Origin: Pseudooceanicola nanhaiensis
GTDB taxonomy: Bacteria; Pseudomonadota; Alphaproteobacteria; Rhodobacterales; Rhodobacteraceae
Length of the DNA stretch: 64,000 nucleotides
NCBI RefSeq assembly: GCF_020171315.1
Contig: NZ_JAIUZP010000005.1
Location: 461,076-525,075, forward strand
Direction: 5' to 3'
Shown piece by piece: positions 17,628 to 25,759 of this stretch. Below the pieces are notes generated by a model that was not told where the DNA came from, did no database searches, and saw nothing but the letters and a program-made list of their open reading frames with translations. A program made the position numbers and the translations under genes. Within the stretch, counting starts at the first letter, position 1; the number at the start of each line of letters is the position of its first letter.

Positions 17628-19064
17628 ATGAGCACGACACTGACACGCCGCGCCTTCTGTGCCGGAACCACCAGCCTTGCGGGGCTGGCCGCAGCCCCGC
17701 TGCGCGCGCAGGCGCCTGCCGCTCAGGGACTTGCCGGGCAGGGGCTTTCCGGTCAGGAGCCTGCGGCGCTGACCGCCCGCGTGGCCACGGCGCAGATCGC
17801 CCCCGCCGGCTATGCCCCGACCGAGGTCTGGGGCTATGACGGCCTGCTGCCCGGGCCCGTCCTGCGCGTGCCGCAGGGCGGGCGGCTCACCCGGCGGCTG
17901 GTCAACGAACTGCCGGTGCCGACCTCGATCCACTGGCACGGCATCCGTATCGACAACGCCATGGACGGTGTCGCCGGGCTGACGCAGGAGCCGGTCCCAC
18001 CGGGCGAGAGCTTCGACTACGAGTTCACGGTGCCGGATGCCGGGACCTATTGGTATCACGCCCACACCAACTCGATGGAGCAGGTGGCGCGCGGGCTGGC
18101 AGGCGCGTTGATCGTCGAGGAGGCCACGCCGCCCGAGGTCGACCGGGACGAGGTTATCCTCTTCGATGACTGGCTGCTCAACCCCGAGGACGCGCAGTTC
18201 GTCGCGCCCTTCGCCCACCCCATGAGCCTGAGCCACGCAGGCCGGACCGGCAATCTGCTGGGCGCGAACGGGACCTATGACCCGGTGATCGGCACCCGCC
18301 GGAATGAGCGGCTGCGCCTGCGGCTGATCAACGGCGCCAACGCGCGGATCTTCGTGCTGCGCCTGCACGGGCTGACCGGCTGGACCGTGGCGCTCGACGG
18401 GATGCCGCTGGCGCAGCCCGAGACGGTCGAGGGCGAACTGATCCTCGCCCCGGCACAGCGCCTCGACCTGATCGTGGATGTCACGGCCGGGGCAGGGGAG
18501 GAGGCGGGCCTTATCCACCTTGGCGATGACGACAGCTGGCAGGTATTCGTGCGGATGCCGGTGGAGGGCTCGGCCGCCGCAACGGCGCGCGGGGCCCCCG
18601 CCGCGCTGCCGCCCAATCCCCGCATGGAGGTGCCGGGGCTCGACACCGCGACGCGGCTGGAGATGACGATGGAGGGCGGCGCGATGGCTGGCATGGCCTC
18701 GGGCCGGTTCGGGGGACAGGAGATGGAGTTCCGTTCGCTGATGGAGCGGGGGCAATTCTGGGCCCTGTCAGGGCAGGTCGGACGGAGTGACACGCCCTTC
18801 GCCCGTCTCAAACTTGGCGAGACGGTGCGCCTGACGCTGACAAATGCGACGGTCTTTCCCCACGCGATGCACCTGCACGGGATGCATTTCCGCGAGGTGC
18901 GGCAGGACGGAAGCCTCGGCCCGCTGCGGGACACGATCCTCAGCCTGCCCGATGTGCCGCTGGAGATCGCTTTCGTCGCGGACAATCCCGGCAAATGGTT
19001 GTTCCACTGCCACATGCTGGCCCATGCCGCTGCGGGCATGACCACCTGGATCGAGGTCGCATGA
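17628..19064 (+). CDS. Multicopper oxidase (CueO/CopA type), Tat-exported
   Basis: A 478-residue periplasmic oxidase. The N-terminus has a twin-arginine signal (TRRAFCAGTTSLAGL). The four copper-ligand motifs are complete: HWHG (102-105), YWYHAH (141-146), HAMHLHG (412-418) and HCHMLAH (460-466), the last with the type 1 copper Cys and followed by AAAGM. Such enzymes oxidise Cu(I) to Cu(II) and protect the periplasm. A Met-rich patch near residues 345-365 (LEMTMEGGAMAGM) may bind copper. It is third in the rightward copper operon, between two cytochrome genes. Confidence 0.92.
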   Translation: MSTTLTRRAFCAGTTSLAGLAAAPLRAQAPAAQGLAGQGLSGQEPAALTARVATAQIAPAGYAPTEVWGYDGLLPGPVLRVPQGGRLTRRLVNELPVPTSIHWHGIRIDNAMDGVAGLTQEPVPPGESFDYEFTVPDAGTYWYHAHTNSMEQVARGLAGALIVEEATPPEVDRDEVILFDDWLLNPEDAQFVAPFAHPMSLSHAGRTGNLLGANGTYDPVIGTRRNERLRLRLINGANARIFVLRLHGLTGWTVALDGMPLAQPETVEGELILAPAQRLDLIVDVTAGAGEEAGLIHLGDDDSWQVFVRMPVEGSAAATARGAPAALPPNPRMEVPGLDTATRLEMTMEGGAMAGMASGRFGGQEMEFRSLMERGQFWALSGQVGRSDTPFARLKLGETVRLTLTNATVFPHAMHLHGMHFREVRQDGSLGPLRDTILSLPDVPLEIAFVADNPGKWLFHCHMLAHAAAGMTTWIEVA

Positions 19065-19099
19065 CCCGCCAGATCGTTTCAACAGGAAGGAGACCAACA

Positions 19100-19531
19100 A
19101 TGAAGACCCCTCTCGTCATGGCCATGATCCTGGCCGGCACGGCCGCGCTTGCCCATGGCGGTGTACAGAACGCGGACGTGATGAACCGCATGATGGGCAT
19201 GTCGGAGCTTGCCAAGCAGATGAAGGTCATCGGCACCATGGCCAAGGGGGCCACGCCCTTCGATGCCGAGGCCGCGAATGCGGCCCTCGCCCGGATGGCC
19301 GAGGAAGCCTCCTACATTCCCGCGCTCTTCGAGACCGAGGCCGACGATCCGAAATCCGAGGCGCTGCCCCTGATCTGGCAGGACTTCGGTACCTTCACCA
19401 CCCGGGCCGCGGAGCTTGAGCGCCTGACCCGGGATTTGAGCGGCACCGTCGCCACACAGGCGGACCTGCGACCTGTCATGCAGCAGGTCGGCAAGGCCTG
19501 CAGTGCCTGCCATGGCACCTTCCGCGAGTGA
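19100..19531 (+). CDS. Cytochrome c' (class II cytochrome c)
   Basis: A 143-residue exported protein: a signal peptide ends near ALAHG, and the single haem site CSACHGTFRE lies at the extreme C-terminus, which is the hallmark of class II (cytochrome c') four-helix proteins. The N-terminal VMNRMMGMSELAKQMKVIG matches the conserved first helix. Cytochromes c' bind NO or act in electron transfer. ATG 19100 follows AGGAAGGAG. It is the last gene of the rightward copper operon; a strong hairpin follows. Confidence 0.85.
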   Translation: MKTPLVMAMILAGTAALAHGGVQNADVMNRMMGMSELAKQMKVIGTMAKGATPFDAEAANAALARMAEEASYIPALFETEADDPKSEALPLIWQDFGTFTTRAAELERLTRDLSGTVATQADLRPVMQQVGKACSACHGTFRE

Positions 19532-19856
19532 GGCCGGAACCTGAGGCGCGCGATTGCGCTGCCCCTTTGCGCCACGACGACGGCGCAGAGGGGCCATCAG
19601 GCTGAAGATCAGGCCCGGTCGGTTGCCGTGGCCCTAGTTTGTCATGTGGTCGTACCCGCCCTAATTCCCGGGATCGGCCAGGGCGGGCTGTGCGCGTAGG
19701 AAGAGCCCGAGCGCGAGACATCTCACGGTGGGGCCCCTTGCGGGATACACCCGGAAAGGCTGCGCCTGTGCCCAGATGCGCAGGTTGATTTGCCCCAATC
19801 ATACGTCGTCTTGATGGCGTGGCGGGATGGCCCCCGCCACGCCGCTTTCGAGGGGC
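19532..19856. other. Gap between the two convergent copper operons
   Basis: About 325 bases with no credible gene. Its left part holds a strong hairpin (19561-19594). The right part shows nothing recognisable. Confidence 0.5.
19561..19594 (+). terminator. Hairpin after the rightward copper operon
   Basis: A 13-bp stem with one G-T pair: GCCCCTTTGCGCC (19561-19573) against GGCGCAGAGGGGC (19582-19594), with an 8-base loop. It lies 30 bases after the cytochrome c' stop. It has no T-run, so it may act with Rho or as a 3' stabiliser. Confidence 0.6.
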
Positions 19857-20159
19857 TTACTCTGTCACGATGTCCGTCACGGTCAGCTTGCCCTTCACGC
19901 GGTCGGCCACGAAGTCGACCTCCTGTCCTTCGCTCAGCCCTTCCATCATGGCCGGGTCCGCGACCTCGAAGACCATCTTCATCGCGCCCATGTCGAGCGT
20001 CTCGAGAGGGCCGTGGTCGATGGTCAGCCGGTTCCACTGGCTGTCGATCTTGGTGATCGTGCCGCGGGCCATGGGCATGTCGCCGTGATCATGGCTCGTC
20101 TGGGCAACGGCAGCGGTTGCGGTGAGGAGGGCGAAGGCGCCTGCGATGAGTGTTTTCAT
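19857..20159 (-). CDS. CusF-like periplasmic copper-binding protein
   Basis: A 100-residue protein with a signal peptide (LIAGAFALLTATAAVAQ) and a small beta-barrel OB-like domain. The segment ARGTITKID, HGPLETLDMGAMKMVFEV with its Met-x-Met pair, then LSEGQEVDFVADRVKGKLTVT, matches the CusF/CopB 'copper-binding protein' family, where Met and Trp/His residues hold Cu(I) or Ag(I). The start at 20159 has AAGGA upstream. It is the last gene of the leftward copper operon and probably hands copper to the oxidase or an efflux system. Confidence 0.85.
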   Translation of the reverse strand: MKTLIAGAFALLTATAAVAQTSHDHGDMPMARGTITKIDSQWNRLTIDHGPLETLDMGAMKMVFEVADPAMMEGLSEGQEVDFVADRVKGKLTVTDIVTE

Positions 20160-20227
20160 TCCGGGTGTCCTTGTTTGAGGGGAAAGGCCGAGGGGGGCAG
20201 CGCCCGCCGCGGCGGACGCCGGGGGTG

Positions 20228-21583
20228 TCATCCACGGGACAGGTGGGAGCGTGGGGTCAGTCGCGTTTCGGGGCTGTCGTTGCGCGCCTCGTCGGGAAGT
20301 TCGCCTGTCCATTCCCAAGCTTGCGTGCCGGGAGGGTTCTCGTACCAACCCGGATCGGCATAGTCGTCGGGGGCAATGCCTTCGCGCACCTTCACCACGC
20401 TGAACATGCCGCCCATTTCGAGCGGGCCGTAGGGCCCCCAGCCGGTCATCATCGGCACGGTATTGTCGGGCAGTTCCATCGACATCTCGCCCATGTCGGC
20501 CATGCCGGCGGTGCCCATGGGCATGTAGCCGGGCGTCTGGCGCCGGATCATCTGGGTCAGCTTGCGCTTGTCGGTGCCGATGAAGGTAGGCAGGTCGTGG
20601 CCCATGGCGTTCATCGTGTGGTGTGACTTGTGGCAGTGGATGGCCCAGTCTCCTTCGTGGACGGCATCGAACTCGTAGGCGCGCATCGCGCCCACGGGGA
20701 TGTCGATGCTGACCTCGGGCCAGCGGGCGCTTTCGGGCACCCAGCCGCCATCGGTGCAGGTCACCTCGAAGTCGTAGCCATGCATGTGGATCGGGTGGTT
20801 CGTCATGGTCAGGTTGCCACAGCGCACCCGCACCCGGTCTCCCTTGTTCACCACCAGCGGGTCGATGTCCGGGAAGATGCGGCTGTTCCATGTCCACATA
20901 TTGAAGTCGGTCATCTCGGCCACGCGGGGCACATATGTGCCCGGGTCGATGTCATAGGCCGCGAGAAGGAAGGCAAAGTCGCGATCCACCGGCATGAAGG
21001 CCGGATCGCGGGGATGGACGATGAAGAGGCCCATCATGCCCATCGCCATTTGCACCATCTCGTCCGCATGGGGGTGGTACATGAAGGTGCCCGACTTGGT
21101 CAGGTCGAACTCGTAGACATAGGTCTTGCCGGGCGGGATCGCCGGATGGCTGAGCCCGCCGACGCCGTCCATGCCCGAGGGCAGGATCAGTCCGTGCCAG
21201 TGGACTGACGTATGTTCCGGAAGGCGATTGGTGACGTAGATGCGCACCCGCTCGCCCTCGACCGCCTCGATGGTCGGGCCGGTGGATTGGCCGTTGTAGC
21301 CCCAGAGCCGGGCAATCATGCCCGTGGCCATGATCCGTTCCACCGGCTCGGCGACGAGGTGAAATTCCTTCACGTTGCCGTTCATGCGCCAGGGCAGCGA
21401 CCAGCCGTTGAGCGTGACGACAGGGTTGTAGTCCGGACCCGAGCCGGGGCGGGGCGGCACCTGCGTGGCCGGGCTGTCATAGCTCGCGGCTTCGGGCAGG
21501 TCCCGGAAGCGGGTCTGCGCCTGCGCGGCCCCGGCCAGCACGGCGCCGGCCCCCGCGGTGAGGAGTTGTCTGCGGTTCATCAC
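20228..21583 (-). CDS. Multicopper oxidase (copper resistance CopA-like), Tat-exported
   Basis: A 451-residue periplasmic oxidase with the twin-arginine signal NRRQLLTAG. Copper ligands: HWHG (128-131), YHPHAD (169-174), HPIHMHG (263-269) and HCHKSHHTM (316-324), where Cys 317 is the type 1 ligand. After the last copper site comes a Met-rich tail (about 330-400, MPMGTAGMADMGEMSME), a feature of CopA-type enzymes that bind many copper ions. It differs clearly from the other oxidase at 17628, so the island has two non-identical oxidases. Its ATG overlaps the end of the TolC-like gene by four bases. Confidence 0.9.
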   Translation of the reverse strand: MMNRRQLLTAGAGAVLAGAAQAQTRFRDLPEAASYDSPATQVPPRPGSGPDYNPVVTLNGWSLPWRMNGNVKEFHLVAEPVERIMATGMIARLWGYNGQSTGPTIEAVEGERVRIYVTNRLPEHTSVHWHGLILPSGMDGVGGLSHPAIPPGKTYVYEFDLTKSGTFMYHPHADEMVQMAMGMMGLFIVHPRDPAFMPVDRDFAFLLAAYDIDPGTYVPRVAEMTDFNMWTWNSRIFPDIDPLVVNKGDRVRVRCGNLTMTNHPIHMHGYDFEVTCTDGGWVPESARWPEVSIDIPVGAMRAYEFDAVHEGDWAIHCHKSHHTMNAMGHDLPTFIGTDKRKLTQMIRRQTPGYMPMGTAGMADMGEMSMELPDNTVPMMTGWGPYGPLEMGGMFSVVKVREGIAPDDYADPGWYENPPGTQAWEWTGELPDEARNDSPETRLTPRSHLSRG

Positions 21584-22983
21584 TCTGTCCCTCCGGTGGG
21601 GCCGCCCCAGATGACGGCGGTCATGTCGGCCTCGGCGCGCCAGTAATCAGCCTTGGCACCGGCGGCCCCCAGCTGCGCGTCGAGCCCGTCGCGCGCATCA
21701 CTGATCAGTTCGAACGTGGAGGTGAGCATCCCGTTGTAGGATCGCAGCGCCTCCTCGTCGATCACGCGGCGTAGCGGCAGGACCTCGTCCCGCCAGTGCA
21801 CCGCGACGTTGTATTTCCCGGTCACGGCGGCATGGGCGGACCGCGCCTCGGACCGGGCGTTGATCGCGTCCTGCGCCAGTTGCTGCGCGGCGCGCAGATA
21901 GGCCAGCTGGCCCCGGCGCGAGACCAGCTTGCCGGTATCGTAGATCGGGATCTCGAAGCCCAGATCGACGATCTGAGTGGTGTCGAACGCGTTGCCCGAA
22001 CCGCCGTCGACGCGGTCCGCTTCCAGCGAACCCGCCAGCGAGATGTCGGAGACCATCCGCGTCTGTCCCTCGAGGCGGTATTCCCGCGCCACGGCCTCCA
22101 GCTCCAGCCGGCCGATGGCGAGGTCGGTCCTGTGTTCCAGCGCCAGCCGCTCCACGTCCGACCGGCCCGGCCTGCGTCCGGGTAGCCCCGGCAGGCGGTT
22201 CGGCACGTAGTAGTCGATGTCCGTCCCCCAGAGCCCCATGAGCCGGGTCAGCTTCTCCTTCGCCAGCTGTGCCTCCAGCCGCGCATCGGCGCGCTCGGCG
22301 GCCAGTTCCGCGGTGAAGACGTGTTCGCGCGCCTGATCGGCGCGGTTCATCGCCCCCGTGCGCCCCAGCTCGGCCGCCAGTTCCGAGGCGGCATCTGCCG
22401 TCTCCTGCGCCTGCGCGACCAGCCCCGCGGCCTCGAAGGCGGCGACGGCGTCGATCCAGGCGCGCCGTGTCTCGGCGGCCAGGGCGACGGTCTCTTCCAC
22501 CGCTTCGAGCTGCGCCTGCCGGAAGCGGGTCTCGGCAATCGCCTTGCGCGGCTTGAGGGTGATCGTATCGAGGATCGCGCCGGTGACATTGGCTTCGAGG
22601 GAGCTCGCCAGCCCGACCTCCCCGATGCCGGAAATCGTCAGGCTGACGGTCGGAATCGGGCCGAGGGCCACCTCCCAGAGATCGGTCGCGGAGAGGCCGA
22701 GGTCTGCATAGGCGGCCTGCAGTCCCCGGTTGTTCATCAGGGCGACCTGCACGGCGGTGTCCGGCCCGATGGTCTTGCGGTGGATCAGGGTGCGGACGCG
22801 GGCCTCTGTGGCCTCGACCTCGGCGGCGGACTGGGACCAGACGCTTTCCGACCCGGTGGCGCGTCGGGTGCTTTCGGACACCAGCGCAAAGCCCGGCCTC
22901 GGCGCGGATGCCTCGCCCACGAGGGCGGCGTCGGCGCAGGCGGAAAGCGCCAGCGGCAGGACAAGAAGGGCGGGACGGATCAT
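21580..22983 (-). CDS. TolC family outer-membrane lipoprotein (CusC-like)
   Basis: A 467-residue outer-membrane factor. A lipoprotein signal ends in LSAC near residue 15. The body has the long-helix heptad pattern of TolC proteins with two internal repeats (LMNNRGLQAAYADLGLSATD near the first, LALEHRTDLAIGRLELEA near the second). Such proteins form the outer-membrane channel of tripartite efflux pumps. No RND pump or HlyD-type adaptor gene lies in the window, so its partners must be elsewhere or it acts with the copper oxidase module. It overlaps both neighbours by four bases. Confidence 0.87.
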   Translation of the reverse strand: MIRPALLVLPLALSACADAALVGEASAPRPGFALVSESTRRATGSESVWSQSAAEVEATEARVRTLIHRKTIGPDTAVQVALMNNRGLQAAYADLGLSATDLWEVALGPIPTVSLTISGIGEVGLASSLEANVTGAILDTITLKPRKAIAETRFRQAQLEAVEETVALAAETRRAWIDAVAAFEAAGLVAQAQETADAASELAAELGRTGAMNRADQAREHVFTAELAAERADARLEAQLAKEKLTRLMGLWGTDIDYYVPNRLPGLPGRRPGRSDVERLALEHRTDLAIGRLELEAVAREYRLEGQTRMVSDISLAGSLEADRVDGGSGNAFDTTQIVDLGFEIPIYDTGKLVSRRGQLAYLRAAQQLAQDAINARSEARSAHAAVTGKYNVAVHWRDEVLPLRRVIDEEALRSYNGMLTSTFELISDARDGLDAQLGAAGAKADYWRAEADMTAVIWGGPTGGTE

Positions 22984-23201
22984 GATGATGCCCCTCCCGG
23001 TGCCTGCGCATCATTCAGGTTGCGCCAGTCCTCGGGCGCCGCGATGCCGCGTGAGGTATGCAGGACGGGCGGGCCGGACGGTGCAGGTCCGGCGACCACA
23101 GGGTCGGCTGCGCGCGTGAGTGGCGAGGCCACGGGCGGCGCGTCGGGCAGGGCACAGCCCGCGAGCGCCAGCGGCACGGAGGCCGCGATCAGAAATTTCA
23201 T
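22980..23201 (-). CDS. Small lipoprotein of the copper operon
   Basis: A 73-residue protein with a lipoprotein signal (LIAASVPLALAGC, Cys 16). The mature part is Pro/Ala-rich without a recognised domain. It has no cysteine apart from the lipidated one and few candidate metal ligands (His 48). It lies between the small Cys-rich exported protein gene and the TolC-like gene, and its stop overlaps the start of the latter by four bases, so it is a real member of the operon. The function is unknown. Confidence 0.65.
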   Translation of the reverse strand: MKFLIAASVPLALAGCALPDAPPVASPLTRAADPVVAGPAPSGPPVLHTSRGIAAPEDWRNLNDAQAPGGASS

Positions 23202-23259
23202 GATATGCTCCGAAGGGGATCGACGATGCGGACGCGGAACGCGCCGCGCGACAGGTCGA

Positions 23260-23613
23260 TCAGGCCTTCGGGGGTCTCTTGAGGCCGTCCGGCTGCGTCA
23301 GGGCGATGAGGTCCGCGGCCCCCCAGGGATGGATCGCACGTACCCCGCTAAGCGCCGCGTGGGCGACGAAGGACAGTGTCGACATATCGATGAGGCAGGC
23401 GTGATCGCAGCAGGTCGGGGGCGGCTGATCCGGCGCCTGTGCCGGGTCCGCCGCCCTATCGTGCTGAGCGTGAGCGGCATAGTCTGCCATGGTGTCCTGC
23501 GGCACGCTGGCGCTGGACTGGTGCGCGCAGACGATCGTCGCCGCGACCGGGGAGGCCACGACCATGAAACCGGTCACTGCCAGCATCACGACAAGGAGAC
23601 AACGCAACACCAT
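23260..23613 (-). CDS. Small exported Cys-rich protein (CopL-like candidate), first gene of the leftward copper operon
   Basis: A 117-residue protein. An N-terminal hydrophobic signal (CLLVVMLAVTGFMVVAS) is followed by His-rich residues (DYAAHAQHD), a cysteine cluster TCCDHACL, and a C-terminus ending LKRPPKA. Signal peptide, Cys/His cluster and a short Arg/Pro tail are also the plan of Xanthomonas CopL, the leader gene of copLAB. The start at 23613 has AAGGA upstream; the frame is open 12 codons further. It resembles the protein at 16787 in plan rather than in alignable sequence. A metal-sensing or metal-binding role is inferred. Confidence 0.65.
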   Translation of the reverse strand: MVLRCLLVVMLAVTGFMVVASPVAATIVCAHQSSASVPQDTMADYAAHAQHDRAADPAQAPDQPPPTCCDHACLIDMSTLSFVAHAALSGVRAIHPWGAADLIALTQPDGLKRPPKA

Positions 23614-23876
23614 GGCGGCATCCTTGCTCCGATATTCGGCGCTCGGCAACTCACGAATGTATCAGCGTGAGGGGGAAGGGCGGAGCCATCGGCCATGAGG
23701 CCTACGGCAAGCACAGCTGGCAATGGGATCGTGCTGAGCCGCAGTCGAGAGACCTCGGCGATCAGCCGACGCGTCTCAGCCCGCTCTTGCTCCCATTCCT
23801 GGCCGCGAGTTCGAACTTCTCCGTGGAGTTTCTCTAGTTCGATACGCAAGTAGCCATCGCACCTCTCTTGCTCCAT
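23586..23876 (-). CDS. Possible small coiled-coil/membrane protein, perhaps degenerate
   Basis: From Met at 23876 the frame reads a charged heptad-like stretch (RIELEKLHGEVRTRGQEWEQ, then RAETRRLIAEVSRLR) followed by a hydrophobic IPLPAVLAVGLMA. This resembles small 'Glu/Lys-rich helix plus one membrane helix' proteins. After GLMA the frame turns into unlikely sequence and runs into the next gene, so the 3' part may be frameshifted or the gene decayed. It has no known function and may not be expressed. Confidence 0.25.
   Translation of the reverse strand: MEQERCDGYLRIELEKLHGEVRTRGQEWEQERAETRRLIAEVSRLRLSTIPLPAVLAVGLMADGSALPPHADTFVSCRAPNIGARMPPWCCVVSLS
23629..23671 (-). promoter_or_regulatory. 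Inverted repeats upstream of the leftward copper operon
   Basis: CTCACG (23650-23655) pairs with CGTGAG (23666-23671) across 10 bases, and CCGATATTCGG (23629-23639) is a near-palindrome. Both lie within 60 bases of the start at 23613, where an operator would be expected. No regulator gene of the CueR or CopR type is in the island, so the protein that might bind is unknown. Confidence 0.35.
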
Positions 23877-24533
23877 GCCAGCTCCCAAGCACATTGTTGC
23901 GTGCAGGATGGGTGTCAGCCCCAGAAAGGCGATCACCACCGCGCCCAATCGGGCCTGGGGAACATCCCGCTTGTCGAGTTCGTGGCAAAGAAGGGGCTGG
24001 CAATGAGCGCCGCGTAGGCCCAAGATTCAACCTGCGGACTCTCCGAGAATCTGGAGGAGAGTCGGGTCTCAGGTCAGGGCCGGAGTGTCGGTGCGACAGA
24101 CGTTTTCAGCGTCCCTCTCCACGTCACGACGTAAGCCCTAGCGGCCTCGCGTGTCATACCGTGCAGGAAAACCTGATGAGGTCCGGAGCTATGGACGTCG
24201 GAATATCTTGAGGCTCCGCGCGTTTCGGCCGGTTGCGGACCGCGCCAGACTTGAGACAGCGACCCGAGACGTTCGCCAGTCCGAGGAAATTGACAGGCGT
24301 CGATGCCGGGGCCAACCTGCCTGAGGCCGAGGCGGTCGAATGAGATGGGGAGCGACACGACAGAATTCGCCCTGATCTTGATCCGATTGGCTCTCAGGCT
24401 GAAAGACGCGAATAGCTTCGCTGCGCAGGGCATCGGCCACCTTCGGTCTCATGCGCGGCAATGACCTCGATATTCTCCCCTCTTCGCAGATCGGAAGAGG
24501 CCATTTCTGAACAAAAGCCAAGAGAAGCGTCAC
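23877..24533. other. Gap right of the copper island
   Basis: About 650 bases, lower in GC than its surroundings and without a credible gene. A 7-bp hairpin, CCTCTTC (24479-24485) with GAAGAGG (24494-24500), lies just before the sigma factor gene. The rest looks like decayed or non-coding spacer. Confidence 0.4.
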
Positions 24534-25112
24534 GTGGTCTTCAACCGTCCTCCGCCCCCGGCCGACACGCTGTTCCCTCGTGACCGCGAGCGAGAATTGC
24601 TGGCGGATGCAGCGCGCGGCGACAAGGCCGCGATGCGGCAGCTCTATGAACGCCACCACGACGCGCTCTTCGCCTTCCTGCGAATGCGCTGCGACGATGA
24701 CGCCACAACGATGGACGCCGTTCAGGACACCATGCTGGAAGTCTGGCGCAGCGCGGGCAAGTTCTCGGGCAAAAGCTCTGTCCGGACGTGGATCTTTGCC
24801 ATCGGGCGCAACAAGCTGATCGACCGTGTGCGGCGGGTGTCGCAGCTCTCCTTCGTGGAGGAGGTGCCGGAAGAGATCGACGATACGCCCGACGCCGAGA
24901 CGGTGATCACCGCCTCCCAGAACGCGACCCTGCTGAGGGCCTGCCTCGACAAGCTGAAGAAGGCCCAACTGGCGGTGATCCGGCTCGCCTTCTACGACGA
25001 GCTGCCCTATGGCGAGATCGCGGAGATCGAGGGTGTGCCGGTCGGTACGGTGAAGACCCGCATCTTCCATGCGAAGCAGGCGCTGATGCACTGCCTCGGG
25101 CGGAGCGCCTGA
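24534..25112 (+). CDS. ECF-type RNA polymerase sigma factor
   Basis: A 192-residue sigma factor with only regions 2 and 4. Region 2 is LYERHHDALFAFLRMR ... DAVQDTMLEVWRSAGKF with the DNA-melting part RTWIFAIGRNKLID; region 4 is LDKLKKAQLAVIRLAFYDEL followed by the helix-turn-helix PYGEIAEIEGVPVGTVKTRI. The start is GTG 24534 with AGAGAAG upstream. Its stop abuts the stop of the anti-sigma gene on the other strand (TGA-TCA), so the pair is convergent rather than in one operon. It probably controls the RTX operon to the right, which is inferred from position. Confidence 0.88.
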   Translation: MVFNRPPPPADTLFPRDRERELLADAARGDKAAMRQLYERHHDALFAFLRMRCDDDATTMDAVQDTMLEVWRSAGKFSGKSSVRTWIFAIGRNKLIDRVRRVSQLSFVEEVPEEIDDTPDAETVITASQNATLLRACLDKLKKAQLAVIRLAFYDELPYGEIAEIEGVPVGTVKTRIFHAKQALMHCLGRSA

Positions 25113-25685
25113 TCAGGGGCGCGAGACGTCGGTGAACAGCTCGGGACGCCCGGCAAGGAGCGCCTCGGCGGCATCGCGTTCGGCCTCGGTGGCAAAGGTC
25201 AGCGTGTAGAGGCCAAGCGCCCCGGGCCCGTCGGTCAGCCGCGCGCCCGTCTCCTGCAGGAGGGCGGTGATCTCGGCCATGGTGGCGCCCTCGGCGAAGG
25301 CCACCCGCAGGGCCGGGCCCTCGACGGTTGCGCTGGCGGGGACGAAGCCGCCGCCGGTGCCGGGAAGCTGCGGCACCACCGCGAACTGCCAGAAGAGGAC
25401 GGTGGCCGCGACAATGGAGGCGACCTTGAGCAGGGAGACCCCGCGGTTGGTGTTGGCCGCCACTGGCTGACGCTCGGCCTCGATGGCGGAGGAGAGCCTT
25501 TCCCATCCAGCATCCCGGGCGCCCTCCGGCACCGGCCGCGCGCCAAGTTCGGCAGCGGCGGCGCTGAGGCTGGTCACCTGGGCGCGCAGATCAGGATGGG
25601 TTTCCAGCTCTGCCTCGAAGGTCGCGCGGTCCGCCGGTTCAAGGCGATCCTGCAAATAGGCCAATATGCGGTCGTCTTCATCCAT
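25113..25685 (-). CDS. Anti-sigma factor, membrane-bound
   Basis: A 190-residue protein. The N-terminal part (MDEDDRILAYLQDRLEPADR ... FEAELETHPDLRAQV) is the anti-sigma/zinc-finger-like helical domain found in many alphaproteobacterial ECF partners, though no Cys/His zinc site is present. One membrane helix follows (VASIVAATVLFWQFAVV, about 93-110). The C-terminal periplasmic part has an 'E-A-ALLAGRPELF' helix. The start at 25685 is the first Met fitting the domain; the frame is open 37 codons upstream but reads as non-protein. It would hold the sigma factor at the membrane until a signal arrives. Confidence 0.78.
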   Translation of the reverse strand: MDEDDRILAYLQDRLEPADRATFEAELETHPDLRAQVTSLSAAAAELGARPVPEGARDAGWERLSSAIEAERQPVAANTNRGVSLLKVASIVAATVLFWQFAVVPQLPGTGGGFVPASATVEGPALRVAFAEGATMAEITALLQETGARLTDGPGALGLYTLTFATEAERDAAEALLAGRPELFTDVSRP

Positions 25686-25700
25686 TGTGCCATCCACCCA

Positions 25701-25759
25701 TCTTCGTGTGCTACTTTCCAGCATTCCAATCGGAATGAAAGACTGCGGTCGCCCGATTG
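25701..25759. promoter_or_regulatory. Palindrome that may hold two divergent ECF promoters
   Basis: CATTCC (25722-25727) and GGAATG (25732-25737) form an inverted repeat, giving GGAATG as a -35-like element on both strands. On the plus strand CGATTG follows after 16 bases (25754-25759). On the minus strand CGAAGA follows after 15 bases (25701-25706). GGAAT/C with a CGA-type -10 is the general form of ECF promoters. The minus-strand copy would start transcription about 10 bases from the anti-sigma ATG, the plus copy about 130 bases before the subtilase ATG. Confidence 0.4.

Noticed and set aside
24488..24499. AGATCGGAAGAG, identical to the start of a common sequencing adapter
   Set aside because: The next base differs from the adapter (G instead of C), the match is only 12 bases, and it forms part of a natural 7-bp hairpin. 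Chance is more likely than an assembly artefact.
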